From assembly GCF_001083785.1 (NCBI RefSeq), contig NZ_LAVL01000017.1:1-64000 (forward strand): a stretch of DNA of 64,000 bases, written 5' to 3'. Positions 21,230 to 31,231 of this stretch are shown one piece after another. Below the pieces are notes generated by a model, which saw nothing but the letters and a program-made list of their open reading frames with translations, was not told where the DNA came from and did no database searches. A program made the translations under genes and the position numbers. This DNA is from Nonomuraea sp. SBT364. Its GTDB lineage: Bacteria > Actinomycetota > Actinomycetes > Streptosporangiales > Streptosporangiaceae. Position 1 is the first letter of the stretch. Each line of letters opens with the position of its first letter.

Positions 21230-22678
21230 ATGGCGTTCGAAATGGTGGGAGTGGTCGGGCTCGGCACGATGGGGGCCGGGATCGCGGAGGTGTTCGCGCG
21301 GGCCGGGCTCCGGGTGATCGGCGTCGAGGCCGACGCCGACGCCCTGGCCAGGGGTCGCGGCCACCTGGAGAGATCGACGCAGCGGGCGGTCGACAGAGGC
21401 AGGCTGGACGGCGCGGGCCGGGACCGGATCCTGGGCCTGATCACGCTGACCACCTCGCGCGAGGACCTGCGCGACGCCGACCTGGTGGTGGAGGCGATCC
21501 CGGAGATCCTCGACCACAAGATCTCGCTCTTGCGGGACCTGGACCGGATCTGCAAGCCCGAGACCGTGCTGGCGACCAACACCTCCTCGCTGCCGGTCAC
21601 CGCGCTGGCCGCCGCCACCGGCAGGCGGGGGCGGGTCGTGGGCATGCACTTCTTCAACCCGGCGCCGGTCATGAAGCTGGTCGAGGTCGTGGGCACGGTC
21701 GTGACCGACCCGGACGTCGTCCCCGCGATCGCCGAGCTGGCGGCGCGGCTGGGCAAGACCGCGGTGACCGTCGGCGACCGCGCCGGGTTCGTGGTCAACC
21801 GGCTGCTGCTGCCCTATCTCAACCATGCCGCGGTGCTGATGGAGCAGTGCGTGGCGGCGCGCGACGACATCGACGCGGCGATGACCCGGGGCGCGGGGCT
21901 GCCGATGGGGCCCTTCGAGCTGCTCGACCTGATCGGCCTCGACACCGCGTACGAGGTGATGGGGGTGCTGTTCGACGAGACCCGCGACCGGCGGCACGCG
22001 CCCGCGCCGCTGCTGCGCGAGCTGGTCGCCGCCCGGCTGCTCGGCCGCAAGACCGGGCGCGGCTTCCACGGCGAGGAGCCGATGCGCCGCGAGCCGGAGA
22101 AGTCGTCGGTGATCACCTTCGCCGTCGACGGGCCGGACCCGGGCGGGCTGGGCGAGCGGTTGCGCTCCGCCGGCTTCAAGTCCTCCGACGACCCCGAGGT
22201 GATCCTGCGGCACGCCGACCGGCCGGTGATCGAGCACGCGGTCCGGCTCCGGAACCCGGCCCGGCTGGTCGGCGTGCGCGTGGTCGGCGACCGGGTCGCC
22301 GAGCTGGCCGCGACGATCCTCACCTCGCCGGAGGCCGCCAGGTGCGCGCGCGACCTGATGAAGGTGATCGGGCTGACGCCCGTCGCGTGCCGCGACCGGG
22401 CCGGGTTCGTCACCGACGCGCTGCTCTACCCCTATCTCAACGACGCCGTGCGCATGTACGAGTCGGGCTACGCCTCGATCGCCGACATCGACACGGCCAT
22501 GAAGCTGGGCTGCGGCTACCCGGCGGGGCCGTTCGAGACGCTGGAGTCGATCGGCCTGGCCGTGGTGCGCGACGGGCTGCGGGCTCTCTACGCTGAATAC
22601 CGCGAGCCCGCCTACGCGCCCGCGCCGCTGCTCGACCAGCTCGTCACCGCCGGCGTGCGGTCCTTCCCGCGGCCATGA
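21230..22678 (+). CDS. 3-hydroxyacyl-CoA dehydrogenase, long form with two C-terminal domains
   Basis: Encodes 482 residues. The NAD-binding motif GLGTMG starts at G10, and the catalytic histidine lies in [15 protein letters not shown] (H140). Two 3HCDH C-terminal domains follow (about 185-280 and 385-480), giving the duplicated form typical of PaaH-like or bifunctional enzymes; the second has [18 protein letters not shown]. It oxidises 3-hydroxyacyl-CoA in beta-oxidation, phenylacetate breakdown or butyryl-CoA metabolism. The stop overlaps the next gene's ATG. Confidence 0.9.
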   Translation: MAFEMVGVVGLGTMGAGIAEVFARAGLRVIGVEADADALARGRGHLERSTQRAVDRGRLDGAGRDRILGLITLTTSREDLRDADLVVEAIPEILDHKISLLRDLDRICKPETVLATNTSSLPVTALAAATGRRGRVVGMHFFNPAPVMKLVEVVGTVVTDPDVVPAIAELAARLGKTAVTVGDRAGFVVNRLLLPYLNHAAVLMEQCVAARDDIDAAMTRGAGLPMGPFELLDLIGLDTAYEVMGVLFDETRDRRHAPAPLLRELVAARLLGRKTGRGFHGEEPMRREPEKSSVITFAVDGPDPGGLGERLRSAGFKSSDDPEVILRHADRPVIEHAVRLRNPARLVGVRVVGDRVAELAATILTSPEAARCARDLMKVIGLTPVACRDRAGFVTDALLYPYLNDAVRMYESGYASIADIDTAMKLGCGYPAGPFETLESIGLAVVRDGLRALYAEYREPAYAPAPLLDQLVTAGVRSFPRP

Positions 22679-22965
22679 GCCCGCGCCGAGCCCGCCGCAA
22701 GGAGTCCACCCGGCCTGTCGCCTTCCCGAGCGCCACCGACCGGGTGGAGGAGTGGCCCGACGGGGAGTGGAAGGTACGCGCCCTCACCGGCGCCTCCTCC
22801 GGAAAGAACTACCGCTGTCCCGGCTGCGACCAGGAGATCCGCAGCGGCCAGCCGCACCTGGTGACCTGGCCCAACTGGACGGGCGGCGACGAGGAGCGCC
22901 GCCACTGGCATTCCGTGTGCTGGCGCAAGAGACGTGACCGCGGCCCCGGCCGCAGCCGCTACTGA
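22675..22965 (+). CDS. Small zinc-ribbon-like protein
   Basis: Encodes 96 residues, basic at both ends. A CPGCD pair and a later HWHSVCW form a likely Cys2-His/Cys zinc site. The ATGA overlap with the upstream dehydrogenase indicates coupling. Similar proteins occur widely in actinobacteria next to this dehydrogenase, often under vague names. No catalytic motif is visible; nucleic-acid binding is only a guess. Confidence 0.7.
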   Translation: MSPRRARRKESTRPVAFPSATDRVEEWPDGEWKVRALTGASSGKNYRCPGCDQEIRSGQPHLVTWPNWTGGDEERRHWHSVCWRKRRDRGPGRSRY

Positions 22966-22975
22966 GAGGAGCGAC

Positions 22976-23680
22976 GTGGAGATTCGCGCGGCGAGCGTGC
23001 TGCCCGCCCGGCGGGAGCCGATCGAGTTGCACACCGGCGACGGCCTGACCCTGGTCGGCGAGCTGGCCCAGCCCGAGGACCGGCCACCCGTGGCCACGCT
23101 GGTGACCTTGCATCCGCTGCCCACGCACGGCGGCTTCATGGACAGCCACGTGTACAAGAAGGCGGCCAACCGGCTGCCCGCCCTGATCGGGCTGGCGGTG
23201 CTGCGCTTCAACACGCGCGGCACGTCCTCCGAGCGCGGCACCTCGCAGGGCGCCTTCGACGGCGGCGAGGGCGAGCGGTTCGACGTGGCCGCGGCGCTGG
23301 AGTACGCCGAGTATCACGACCTGCCCCGCGTGTGGGTGGTCGGCTGGTCGTTCGGCAGCGAGCTGGCGCTCAAGTGGGCGCACGACCCGCTCGTGGAGGG
23401 CGCGATCCTGCTCTCCCCGCCGCTGCACCGGGCCACCGACGCCGACCTGGACGCATGGGCGGCGTTCGGCCGTCCGCTGGTGGCGCTGGTGCCCGAGTTC
23501 GACGACTACCTGCGTCCGGAGGAGGCCAGGCGGCGCTTCGCCCGGGTGCCGCAGGCGGAGGTCGTCGGCGTCGACGGGGCCAAGCACCTGTGGGTGGGCG
23601 AGCCGTACGTGCGCATCGTCCTGGACGAGATCGTCCGGCGGGTCGCGCCCGAGGCCCACCCCCTGCCGACGGAGGTCTGA
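22976..23680 (+). CDS. Alpha/beta hydrolase
   Basis: Encodes 234 residues. The nucleophile elbow is GWSFGS, an oxyanion region is LHPLPTHGG, and the final histidine is probably in DGAKHLWVG. The motif LRFNTRGTSSERGTSQG resembles the dienelactone-hydrolase-like proteins conserved in actinobacteria. GTG 22976 has GAGAGGAG 5 nt upstream. The substrate is unknown. Confidence 0.82.
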   Translation: MEIRAASVLPARREPIELHTGDGLTLVGELAQPEDRPPVATLVTLHPLPTHGGFMDSHVYKKAANRLPALIGLAVLRFNTRGTSSERGTSQGAFDGGEGERFDVAAALEYAEYHDLPRVWVVGWSFGSELALKWAHDPLVEGAILLSPPLHRATDADLDAWAAFGRPLVALVPEFDDYLRPEEARRRFARVPQAEVVGVDGAKHLWVGEPYVRIVLDEIVRRVAPEAHPLPTEV

Positions 23681-23686
23681 TCGCGC

Positions 23687-23692
23687 TAGAAT
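23687..23692 (+). promoter_or_regulatory. -10 box upstream of SDR gene
   Basis: TAGAAT is a strong -10 match, about 28 nt before the ATG at 23721, leaving a short leader that contains the GAGGAGG ribosome site. Confidence 0.4.
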
Positions 23693-23720
23693 CTTGTTCG
23701 GTTCCGAGCGAGGAGGCACG

Positions 23721-24479
23721 ATGGGCGCGTTTGCTCTCGATGGGAAGAAGGCCCTGGTAACCGGGGCGTCCAAGGGGATCGGCAAGGCCATCGCCCTCGC
23801 CTACGCCGAGGCCGGCGCGGACCTGGCACTGGTGTCCCGCAACGCCGAGTCGCTGGCCGAGGTGGCCAAGGAGGTCGAGGCGCTCGGCCGGCAGGCCGTC
23901 GTCATCCCCGCCGACCTGACCAGCAGGGAGGCGGCGAGCGCCGCCGTCGCCGGGGCCGTCGACGGGCTCGGCCACCTCGACGTCGTGGTCAACAACGCCG
24001 GCGGCTCCAACTTCCTCGTCGAGTTCAAGGATCTGCGGCTGTCCGGCTGGGACAAGATCATGCGGCTCAACCTCGACTCGGCCATGGCCGTCTGCCACGC
24101 CGTCGCGCCCCACCTGCTCGCGCGTGGCAGCGGGTCCGTCATCAACGTCGCCTCCGTCGCCGCGCTCGGCGCGCCGTTCCTGGCCCCGTACGCCGCCGCC
24201 AAGGCCGGGCTGGTCGCGCTGACCAAGACGCTCGCGCTCGAATGGGCGCAGGCCGGAGTGCGGGTCAACGCGCTGTGCCCGGGCTGGACCGCCACCGACC
24301 TCAACCGCAACCTGTGGGAGAACGAGGCCAGCAGCCAGGCGACGGTGGCGAGCGTGCCGATGCGGCGCTGGGGGAGCGTCGAGGAGATGGCCCAGCCTGC
24401 CGTGTTCCTGGCCGCTCCGGCCTCCGCCTACGTGACCGGACAGGTGCTGTTCGTGGACGGTGGCGCCACCGCCGTGTAA
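23721..24479 (+). CDS. Short-chain dehydrogenase/reductase
   Basis: Encodes 252 residues with the classical SDR layout: TGASKGIG cofactor motif, NNAG, the catalytic serine in INVASVAALG, and YAAAK with the Tyr-Lys pair. The C-terminal VTGQVLFVDGGATAV is typical of the glucose dehydrogenase/FabG-like group. GAGGAGG lies upstream of the ATG. The substrate is not deducible. Confidence 0.9.
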   Translation: MGAFALDGKKALVTGASKGIGKAIALAYAEAGADLALVSRNAESLAEVAKEVEALGRQAVVIPADLTSREAASAAVAGAVDGLGHLDVVVNNAGGSNFLVEFKDLRLSGWDKIMRLNLDSAMAVCHAVAPHLLARGSGSVINVASVAALGAPFLAPYAAAKAGLVALTKTLALEWAQAGVRVNALCPGWTATDLNRNLWENEASSQATVASVPMRRWGSVEEMAQPAVFLAAPASAYVTGQVLFVDGGATAV

Positions 24480-24487
24480 ACCGGTCA

Positions 24488-24504
24488 GGTATATCCGGTA
24501 TATC
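24488..24504. repeat. Tandem GGTATATC direct repeat
   Basis: Two copies of GGTATATC with a 9-bp period lie just after the SDR stop and 50 bp before the next gene. They could be a tandem half-site for a regulator. Confidence 0.35.
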
Positions 24505-24542
24505 GGCCCATTGGGTGGAGTGATTGTCGCGGGGAACGAGGC

Positions 24543-24548
24543 TACCTT
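24543..24548 (+). promoter_or_regulatory. -10 box of leaderless hydrolase promoter
   Basis: TACCTT, 6 nt before the GTG at 24555. Confidence 0.5.
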
Positions 24549-24554
24549 GTGTGA

Positions 24555-25349
24555 GTGCAGCTCTACACGAGATCAGCCGGGACCGGGCTCCCGGTCGTCC
24601 TGCTCCACGCGTTCCCGCTCTCGTCGGCCATGTGGCTGGCACAGCGGGAGGGGCTGGCGAGGTCGTGCCGGATCATCACGCCCGACCTGCGCGGCTTCGG
24701 CGGATCGAGGCTGGGCGACGACGAGCCGTCGGTCGAGGTGATGGCCGACGACGTCGCCCGGGTGCTCGACGCCGAGGGCATCGACCGGGCCGTGGTCGGC
24801 GGCCTCTCGATGGGCGGCTACGTGACGATGGCGTTCTGCCGCCGCCACCCCGACCGGCTGCTGGGCGTGATCCTGGCCAGCACCAAGGCCGGCCCCGACG
24901 CCGATCCGGCCCGCGACAACCGCGAGCGCATCGCCCGGGCGGTGCTGGAGACGGGCAGCGACGTGCTCGTCAGCGACGTGCTGCCCACGCTGATCGGCCC
25001 CACCACCCGGCAGCGCCGGGCGATGGTGTTCGGGCGGGTCAAGGGCCTGGTGCAGTCGGCGCCGCCCGCCGCCGTGGCCTGGGCTCAGCGGGCGATGGCC
25101 GCCCGGCCCGACTCCTTCGACACGCTCGGCGCGCTCAAGGTGCCGGCGCTGGTGCTGGTCGGCGAGGAGGACGAGCTCGCGCCGCTGCCCGAAGGCGAGG
25201 CCATGGCCAGGGCGGTGGCCGAAAGCAGGGTCGAGGTCATCCCCAAGGCCGGGCACCTGACCGCCGTCGAGCAGCCCGAGGCGTTCAACGCGGCGGTCGA
25301 GCGCTTCCTCAGCTCCGAGCTTGCCTCGGTATCACGACCTCGCGGATGA
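24555..25349 (+). CDS. Alpha/beta hydrolase
   Basis: Encodes 264 residues. The nucleophile serine is in GLSMGGY, the acid in GEEDELAP and the histidine in KAGHLTAVEQP. The HAFPLSSAMW motif near the N-terminus is typical of the 3-oxoadipate enol-lactonase/haloperoxidase-like branch. The start GTG has a -10 box 6 nt upstream and no Shine-Dalgarno. Its last 41 bp overlap the 3' end of the convergent AI-2E family gene. Confidence 0.85.
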   Translation: MQLYTRSAGTGLPVVLLHAFPLSSAMWLAQREGLARSCRIITPDLRGFGGSRLGDDEPSVEVMADDVARVLDAEGIDRAVVGGLSMGGYVTMAFCRRHPDRLLGVILASTKAGPDADPARDNRERIARAVLETGSDVLVSDVLPTLIGPTTRQRRAMVFGRVKGLVQSAPPAAVAWAQRAMAARPDSFDTLGALKVPALVLVGEEDELAPLPEGEAMARAVAESRVEVIPKAGHLTAVEQPEAFNAAVERFLSSELASVSRPRG

Positions 25350-26418
25350 TCAGCGCGATCGCCGCGGCCACCGGGATCGCCAGCAGCGCGCCCACGATAC
25401 CCAGCAGCGCGCCGCCGAACAGCGCGGCGATCACCGTCACGGCCGGTGTCACGTTCACCGACTGCTTCATGATGCGCGGGTAGATCAGGTAGTTCTCCAC
25501 CTGCTGGTAGATCAGGAAGAAGATCGCGCACGCGAGCCCGGCGGGCACCGAGCCGAGCAGCGCGACACCGGTCACCACGACGGCCCCGATCGTGGCGCCC
25601 ACCAGCGGGATCAGGTCCGTCAGCGCGACGATCAGAGCGAGCGCGAGCGCGTACTCCACTCCTGCGATCGACAGGAAGACCCAGGTGATCACGCCCGCGA
25701 TCACCGAGATGAGCACGTTGCCGGCCACGTAGCCGCCGATGCCGGCGAGGATCTGCTCGCTGATCGCGCCGGTGCGCTCGCGCCGGGAGGAGGGGACCAG
25801 CTGGAGCAGATACGCCTTGATCGTGTGCAGCGAGCCGAGGAAGTAGAGCATCAGCACCAGCAGCGTCACCGTGGTGAAGAGACCGTCGAGCACCACCAGC
25901 CCCGCGCCCACGACCCCGCTGGCCAGCGCCGGGCCCAGCGTGCTCGTGACGAACGAGGCGAGCTGCTGAAGGATCTGGTAGTCGGCCTCCAGCGCCCGCA
26001 CCGTGGGATGCGCCCGCAGCTCGGCGACATAACCCGGCACCGCCTGGACGAAGTCGGCGAGCTGCTGGGTGACCGGCGGCACCACGGCCAGGCCGAACAG
26101 CGTGAACGCCACGATCACCGCGGCGAACACGATCGAGATCGCCCACCGCCTGGCCATCCCGCGCCCCTGCAGCGCCTCCACGGCCGGGTTGAGCCCCACC
26201 GCCAGGAACATCGCCACGACCACCAGGATGATCGTGCTCAGCGAGCTGACGATCATCTGGGCGAGGCCGATGGCGGTCAGCACCCCCAGCCCGCCCACCA
26301 GCCCGAACAGGAACGGCCCCCGGGCCAGCGGCTTGCCGGGCAGGCCGTACGGCGGCTGTGGTGGCGGTGGCGGGCCGTCGTCGGCGGCGGCCTTCGGGGA
26401 CTCGACCTCGGTGGTCAC
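25309..26418 (-). CDS. AI-2E family transporter
   Basis: Encodes 369 residues with about eight membrane helices and the conserved C-terminal ALIPLVGATIGAVV-like segment (here LTDLIPLVGATIGAVVV) followed by YQQVENYLIYPRIM, the signature of the AI-2E/PerM family. Members export small molecules or ions; few have a proven substrate. The N-terminal 30 residues are Pro-rich and cytoplasmic. GTG 26418 has AGGAG 8 nt upstream. It lies downstream of the coiled-coil gene on the same strand. Confidence 0.88.
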   Translation of the reverse strand: MTTEVESPKAAADDGPPPPPQPPYGLPGKPLARGPFLFGLVGGLGVLTAIGLAQMIVSSLSTIILVVVAMFLAVGLNPAVEALQGRGMARRWAISIVFAAVIVAFTLFGLAVVPPVTQQLADFVQAVPGYVAELRAHPTVRALEADYQILQQLASFVTSTLGPALASGVVGAGLVVLDGLFTTVTLLVLMLYFLGSLHTIKAYLLQLVPSSRRERTGAISEQILAGIGGYVAGNVLISVIAGVITWVFLSIAGVEYALALALIVALTDLIPLVGATIGAVVVTGVALLGSVPAGLACAIFFLIYQQVENYLIYPRIMKQSVNVTPAVTVIAALFGGALLGIVGALLAIPVAAAIALIIREVVIPRQARS

Positions 26419-26455
26419 AGGGCGGGCTCCTGCGGTGGCGGGGGTGTGAACAGAA

Positions 26456-26492
26456 AGAGAGCCTAGCGACCTTCGCGGTCACCAGGCTCTCT
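26456..26492 (-). terminator. Terminator-like hairpin after coiled-coil gene
   Basis: AGAGAGCCT and AGGCTCTCT (9 bp) enclose a second GACC/GGTC stem and a 5-nt loop. On the minus strand the arm also contains TAGGCT (26460-26465), a plausible -10 box for the downstream AI-2E gene. Confidence 0.5.
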
Positions 26493-26543
26493 CCGGCTGC
26501 CAGATCAGCCCCCGTGCATGTCGCCCATGTCAGGCCGTCGCGG

Positions 26544-27839
26544 CTACTCCTGCCACCACTCCGAGTCGTCCTCGGACTTGGTCTCCGGCTTGGCCGCGGC
26601 CGCGGTGACCGGGCGGTCGTTGACCGGGGCGGGGGCCGGAGCTGCGATCGCGGGCTTCGGCGGGGCCGCGGTGACCGCGGGCTCCGGCTCCAGGCCCGGC
26701 AGGGCGGCGCCGCCGAGCAGCTGGCGCAGCTGGGCCAGGTGGCTCGTGATGCTGTCGCGCTGCCGGGTCAGCTCGTCGACCTGGCGCTGCATCGAGGTGC
26801 GGGTGCGCTCGGCCTCGTTCTTGGCCTCGGTGACGATCGTGTCGGCGCTGCTCTTGGCCTCGGCGACGATCTGCTCGGAGTTCTTGCGGGCGTTGGCGAC
26901 GAGCTGCTTGGCGTGCAGATCGGCCTCGCGGCGGGTCTGGTCGGCCTGCTGGGTCGCCTTGGTGGCCCGGGACTCGGCGGTGGCCGCGCGCTGCTCGGCC
27001 TCGGCGACCAGCTTCTGGGTCGCGGCCTGCGTGCTGGCGTGGCGCTCCGCCTCCTGGCGCTCCGCCTCCTCACGCCGGGACGCCAGCTGGATCTCGAACT
27101 CCGCCTCGTCCTGCGCCCGCTTGGCCTCCGACTCCTCCAGCACGCGCTGTGCCTGCGCGCGCATCTCGTCGGCCTGACGCTTGGCGGTGGTCAGCACCTC
27201 GTCGCGCTCGCGCTTGGTCGAGGCGCGCAGCTGGGCGACCTCCCGCTCCGTGGTCGTGCGCAGCTTGGCGATCTCGCGCTCGGCGTCGGCCCGCTTCTCG
27301 GCCACCTCGTGGTCGGCGGTGGCGCGCAGCTTGGCGACCTCCCGCTCGGTGGTGGCGGTCAGCTCGTCGGCCTCCCGGCGGGCCGTCGAACGGATCTCCT
27401 CGGCGTCCCGCTCCGCGCTGGTGCGCATCTCCTCGCTCTCGCGAGTGGCCTGCGCGCGCTTGTCGGCGGCCTCCGCCTCGGCGGCGGCCCGCAGATCGGC
27501 GGCCTCGACCTTGGCCGCGGCCTTGATCTCGTTGGCCTCGGACCTGGCCGCCTGGACGAGCTCGGTGGCCTGCTCCTCGGCCAGCCGCAGGAGCTGCTCG
27601 ATGCGGGCGCCCAGACCGGAGTAGGTGGGGCGCTCCTGCTCCTGGAGCTGGCGCTGGGAATCGGACAGGTCGCGCTGCAGGCCCGTGACCTGCTCGCGAG
27701 ACTGGCGCAATTCGGCGTCTAGCTGCTTCAGGTGATCGTGCACCTGGTGCCGGTCGTAACCGCGGAGCACGACGTCGAACTCGCGGGCAGGGGCATCCTC
27801 GAAGAAGTTGTTGAGCTGGGCGTCGATGTCGGACTGCAT
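26544..27839 (-). CDS. Scy/DivIVA-like coiled-coil protein
   Basis: Encodes 431 residues. The short N-terminal domain EFDVVLRGYDRHQVHDHL resembles the membrane/curvature-sensing start of DivIVA-type proteins. A long charged coiled coil follows (about 40-370) with repeating Ala/Glu/Arg heptad-like units, then a Pro/Ala-rich tail ending in acidic DDSEWWQE. Its place beside methylmalonyl-CoA epimerase and thiolase matches Scy and FilP of Streptomyces, which organise polar growth. Here one gene of intermediate length stands where Streptomyces has two. No obvious ribosome site precedes ATG 27839. Confidence 0.8.
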   Translation of the reverse strand: MQSDIDAQLNNFFEDAPAREFDVVLRGYDRHQVHDHLKQLDAELRQSREQVTGLQRDLSDSQRQLQEQERPTYSGLGARIEQLLRLAEEQATELVQAARSEANEIKAAAKVEAADLRAAAEAEAADKRAQATRESEEMRTSAERDAEEIRSTARREADELTATTEREVAKLRATADHEVAEKRADAEREIAKLRTTTEREVAQLRASTKRERDEVLTTAKRQADEMRAQAQRVLEESEAKRAQDEAEFEIQLASRREEAERQEAERHASTQAATQKLVAEAEQRAATAESRATKATQQADQTRREADLHAKQLVANARKNSEQIVAEAKSSADTIVTEAKNEAERTRTSMQRQVDELTRQRDSITSHLAQLRQLLGGAALPGLEPEPAVTAAPPKPAIAAPAPAPVNDRPVTAAAAKPETKSEDDSEWWQE

Positions 27840-27906
27840 GGAGGCTCGATCCTGGGTTGTCGAGACGGCTACACGGGCCGGACGGGGGGTTCGGGGCACC
27901 CGAGCC

Positions 27907-27934
27907 AGGAGCCTGTGCCTCGCGGCAGGCTCCT
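27907..27934 (-). terminator. Hairpin between epimerase and coiled-coil gene
   Basis: AGGAGCCTG and CAGGCTCCT pair over 9 bp with a 10-nt loop, 68 bp upstream of the coiled-coil start. It may terminate the epimerase transcript or structure the downstream leader. Confidence 0.4.
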
Positions 27935-28031
27935 CGTCCGGTGGAAAGCCAGCGTACTCCGCACTTGCCGCGTGCGAAGCCCCGTCCAGGTTTCTGCGTG
28001 ACTAGTTACAAATGAACGATTTTTGCGTTAG

Positions 28032-28454
28032 CTAGGGCCTAGCCGCCTGGACCAGCTCCGTGAGCATTCCTCCAACATCCTTGGGATGCAGAAACGCGAT
28101 CTGCGAACCCATCGTGCCGTGCCGGGGACGCTCGTCGAGCAACCGGACGCCCTTGGCGCCGATCTTATCCATCGCGTCCGCGACGTCGGGGACCCCGAAC
28201 GCCACGTGGTGCACTCCCTCACCCCGCTTGGCCAGGAATTTCCCGACCGGCGAGTCGGGCGAGAGCGGCTCCAGCAGCTGGATGTAGGAGCCGCCGCCGG
28301 CGCCGTCGGCCACCAGCAGCATGGCCTCCTTGACGCCCTGCTCCTCGTTGACCTCCCGCGCCACGACGGTCAGCTCGAACGTCTCGGCGAACAGCTTGAT
28401 CTTCGCCTCCAGGTCATGACAGGCGATCCCGATGTGGTCGATACGCATGAACAT
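28032..28454 (-). CDS. mce: Methylmalonyl-CoA epimerase
   Basis: Encodes 140 residues of the vicinal-oxygen-chelate fold. Motifs are RIDHIGIACHDLE (metal His), SYIQLLEP (metal Glu) and GVHHVAFGVPDV (metal His). It converts (2S)- to (2R)-methylmalonyl-CoA for the B12-dependent mutase. GGAGG lies 10 nt before ATG 28454; an in-frame ATG at 28448 is possible. It is divergent from the thiolase gene. Confidence 0.93.
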   Translation of the reverse strand: MFMRIDHIGIACHDLEAKIKLFAETFELTVVAREVNEEQGVKEAMLLVADGAGGGSYIQLLEPLSPDSPVGKFLAKRGEGVHHVAFGVPDVADAMDKIGAKGVRLLDERPRHGTMGSQIAFLHPKDVGGMLTELVQAARP

Positions 28455-28931
28455 GTGTGGCCAACCTCCATGGCGGTCATCGTGCTACCCGTGGGTATGG
28501 TGTCAAAGAACCGTTCCCCGTCAGTGGTCAGGAGGGGTCTTTGGGCCCGCGTCCCGATACTGCGCGCATCCCGGACGGTGGTGGGTGCGCCGGTAGCCCG
28601 CGCTCTCCGGGCGTGCCCCACCCGCCTGTTCCTGCCCCCGGCTTCTCGCCGCAAGCCATGGGGACGATTGTGGCGCGCCCGCTACGCCACCGCATCAGCC
28701 CTCGGGCTGACATCCCCTGGTCCGATCGACGCACCGGCAGCACCCCGACGGTGACCACCCGCGCACCGGTCGGCGACCCACGCGCCCTCACCCGCCGAAC
28801 ACCCATGTCGGCGGCGCGCGTCGTGCCCCCTGCCGCACACTCCCGTGCGGCGGAGCCACGACGCCGGACGGGCACCCATGGACACTCGAACCACCGCAGT
28901 TTCCAACCCTTGTGCGCCTAGGAGGCCCGCC
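28455..28931. other. 477-bp gene-free intergenic region
   Basis: This lies between the divergent epimerase and thiolase genes. Open frames here (for example 28457-28921) have Arg/Pro/Ser-rich translations with no family features. Apart from the palindrome at 28486-28497 and the thiolase ribosome site, I see no defined element. It should hold both promoters. Confidence 0.5.
28486..28497. promoter_or_regulatory. Operator-like palindrome TACCC-N2-GGGTA
   Basis: A perfect 5-bp inverted repeat around GT lies 32 bp upstream of the epimerase start. Confidence 0.35.
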
Positions 28932-30116
<1,185 letters not shown>

Positions 30117-30147
30117 GGCTGATCGTCAACGGGCCCCGCATGAAAGT

Positions 30148-30181
30148 GCGCCCCGCTCTCCAACCCAGGAGAGCGGGGCGC
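30148..30181 (+). terminator. Strong hairpin after thiolase gene
   Basis: A perfect 14-bp stem (GCGCCCCGCTCTCC with its complement) closes a 6-nt loop AACCCA. Confidence 0.75.
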
Positions 30182-30199
30182 GGGCTAAGGGGGATGATG

Positions 30200-30231
30200 C
30201 GCCCGGCCGCGAGGGAGGTTGCGGCCGGGCG
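30200..30231. terminator. Second hairpin, bidirectional terminator
   Basis: CGCCCGGCCGC pairs with GCGGCCGGGCG over 11 bp with a 10-nt loop, followed by TTCTT on the plus strand. It lies between convergent genes. Confidence 0.65.
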
Positions 30232-30243
30232 TTCTTGCGATGG

Positions 30244-30396
30244 TCATGACGAGAGCAGCCTGGCGAAGACCGAGCGGTGGCGGCGCCCGCCCCGCTGCTC
30301 CTTCACCGCCTGGCGTACGCGCCGCTGCTCGGCGGCGGCCTCGCGCAGCTCTCGCGCGTGGTTCTGCATGACGACGTACTCGAACTCGGCGTTCAT
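30244..30396 (-). CDS. Small basic protein of 50 residues
   Basis: The translation starts MNAEFEYVVMQNHARELREA and continues as one highly charged helix ending RHRSVFARLLSS. AAGGAG lies 9 nt before ATG 30396. Longer in-frame starts up to 30528 give a Pro/Gly-rich extension that looks non-coding. The sequence pattern (AxxRRVRxAV) is typical of small actinobacterial proteins of unknown function. Confidence 0.6.
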   Translation of the reverse strand: MNAEFEYVVMQNHARELREAAAEQRRVRQAVKEQRGGRRHRSVFARLLSS

Positions 30397-30531
30397 GGAG
30401 AGTGCTCCTTGGTTCTCGTTTCCCTGCACTCTCGAGAATGGTCCTAAGGCCCCGGGTGACACATCGGGCGGATGCCCTATCTGTGCCGGGTCCGGGCGCC
30501 AGGGGGTACCTAGACCGGGGCGGAGCACGTC

Positions 30532-31203
30532 CTAAGGCTCCCCGGTGTACTTGACGCTCACCTTGGTGAAGCCGAGGGACTTGAGCATCCCCTCCAGCAT
30601 CGTGCGGGTGTTGGCGTCGGCGCGGTTGCGCAGGTCGCTCGCCACGGCCGCCTCGGCGATCTTCTTCTCCGCCAGCACGTACAGCTCCCGCTGGTCACCC
30701 GGGGAGGACGACAGGAAGTCCTGCACCCGGTCCAGCAGGCCGCGCTGCTGGGCGAAGACGTAGGAGCGGGAGTTGTCCAGGTTGGGCTTCTCCAACTGGG
30801 CGCGCGGCAGGCGGACGGTGGCCGTCTTGCGGTCCTCCGACACGATGATCGCGTCCTTGGCCAGGGCCGAGAAGTCGACGTAGGCGTCGACGCTGCCCGC
30901 GCCCACGAACAGCGTGCGGGTGCCCTTGACCGCGTCCGGCAGGAAGTTGGCGTCCTTCTCCAGGTCCACCACGACCTGGAAGGAGCCGGTCGCGGCCTCG
31001 TACCGGCTCATGTCCTTGATGGACTGCAGCAGGACCGGCCCGGTGCGGTCGACGGCACGCTCGCCGAGGGGGTTGAGCCAGGTCCAGGCCACGCGGCCGC
31101 CCACCACGAGCAGGACCGCCAGGACCAGGAGCCCGGCCAGATATCGCCACCTGCGGCGCCGCCGGGGGGTGAGCGCGGCGGGCGCCGTACGGGATGTCGT
31201 CAT
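30532..31203 (-). CDS. DUF4230 membrane-anchored protein
   Basis: Encodes 223 residues. A basic N-terminus and one membrane helix (about 20-42) precede an extracytoplasmic domain containing LLQSIKDMSRYEAATGSFQVVVDLEKD, the DUF4230 core, and a C-terminal MLKSLGFTKVSVKY. The function is unknown. An in-frame start at 31245 overlaps the preceding gene; ATG 31203 fits the usual basic start. It is probably co-transcribed with the membrane protein at 31232-32602. Confidence 0.82.
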   Translation of the reverse strand: MTTSRTAPAALTPRRRRRWRYLAGLLVLAVLLVVGGRVAWTWLNPLGERAVDRTGPVLLQSIKDMSRYEAATGSFQVVVDLEKDANFLPDAVKGTRTLFVGAGSVDAYVDFSALAKDAIIVSEDRKTATVRLPRAQLEKPNLDNSRSYVFAQQRGLLDRVQDFLSSSPGDQRELYVLAEKKIAEAAVASDLRNRADANTRTMLEGMLKSLGFTKVSVKYTGEP

Positions 31204-31231
31204 GCCTGCTTGACTACCCGAGGGACGATCA

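Noticed and set aside
28457-28921. Plus-strand ORF between epimerase and thiolase
   Set aside because: Low-complexity Pro/Arg/Ser translation, no ribosome site and no recognisable domain.
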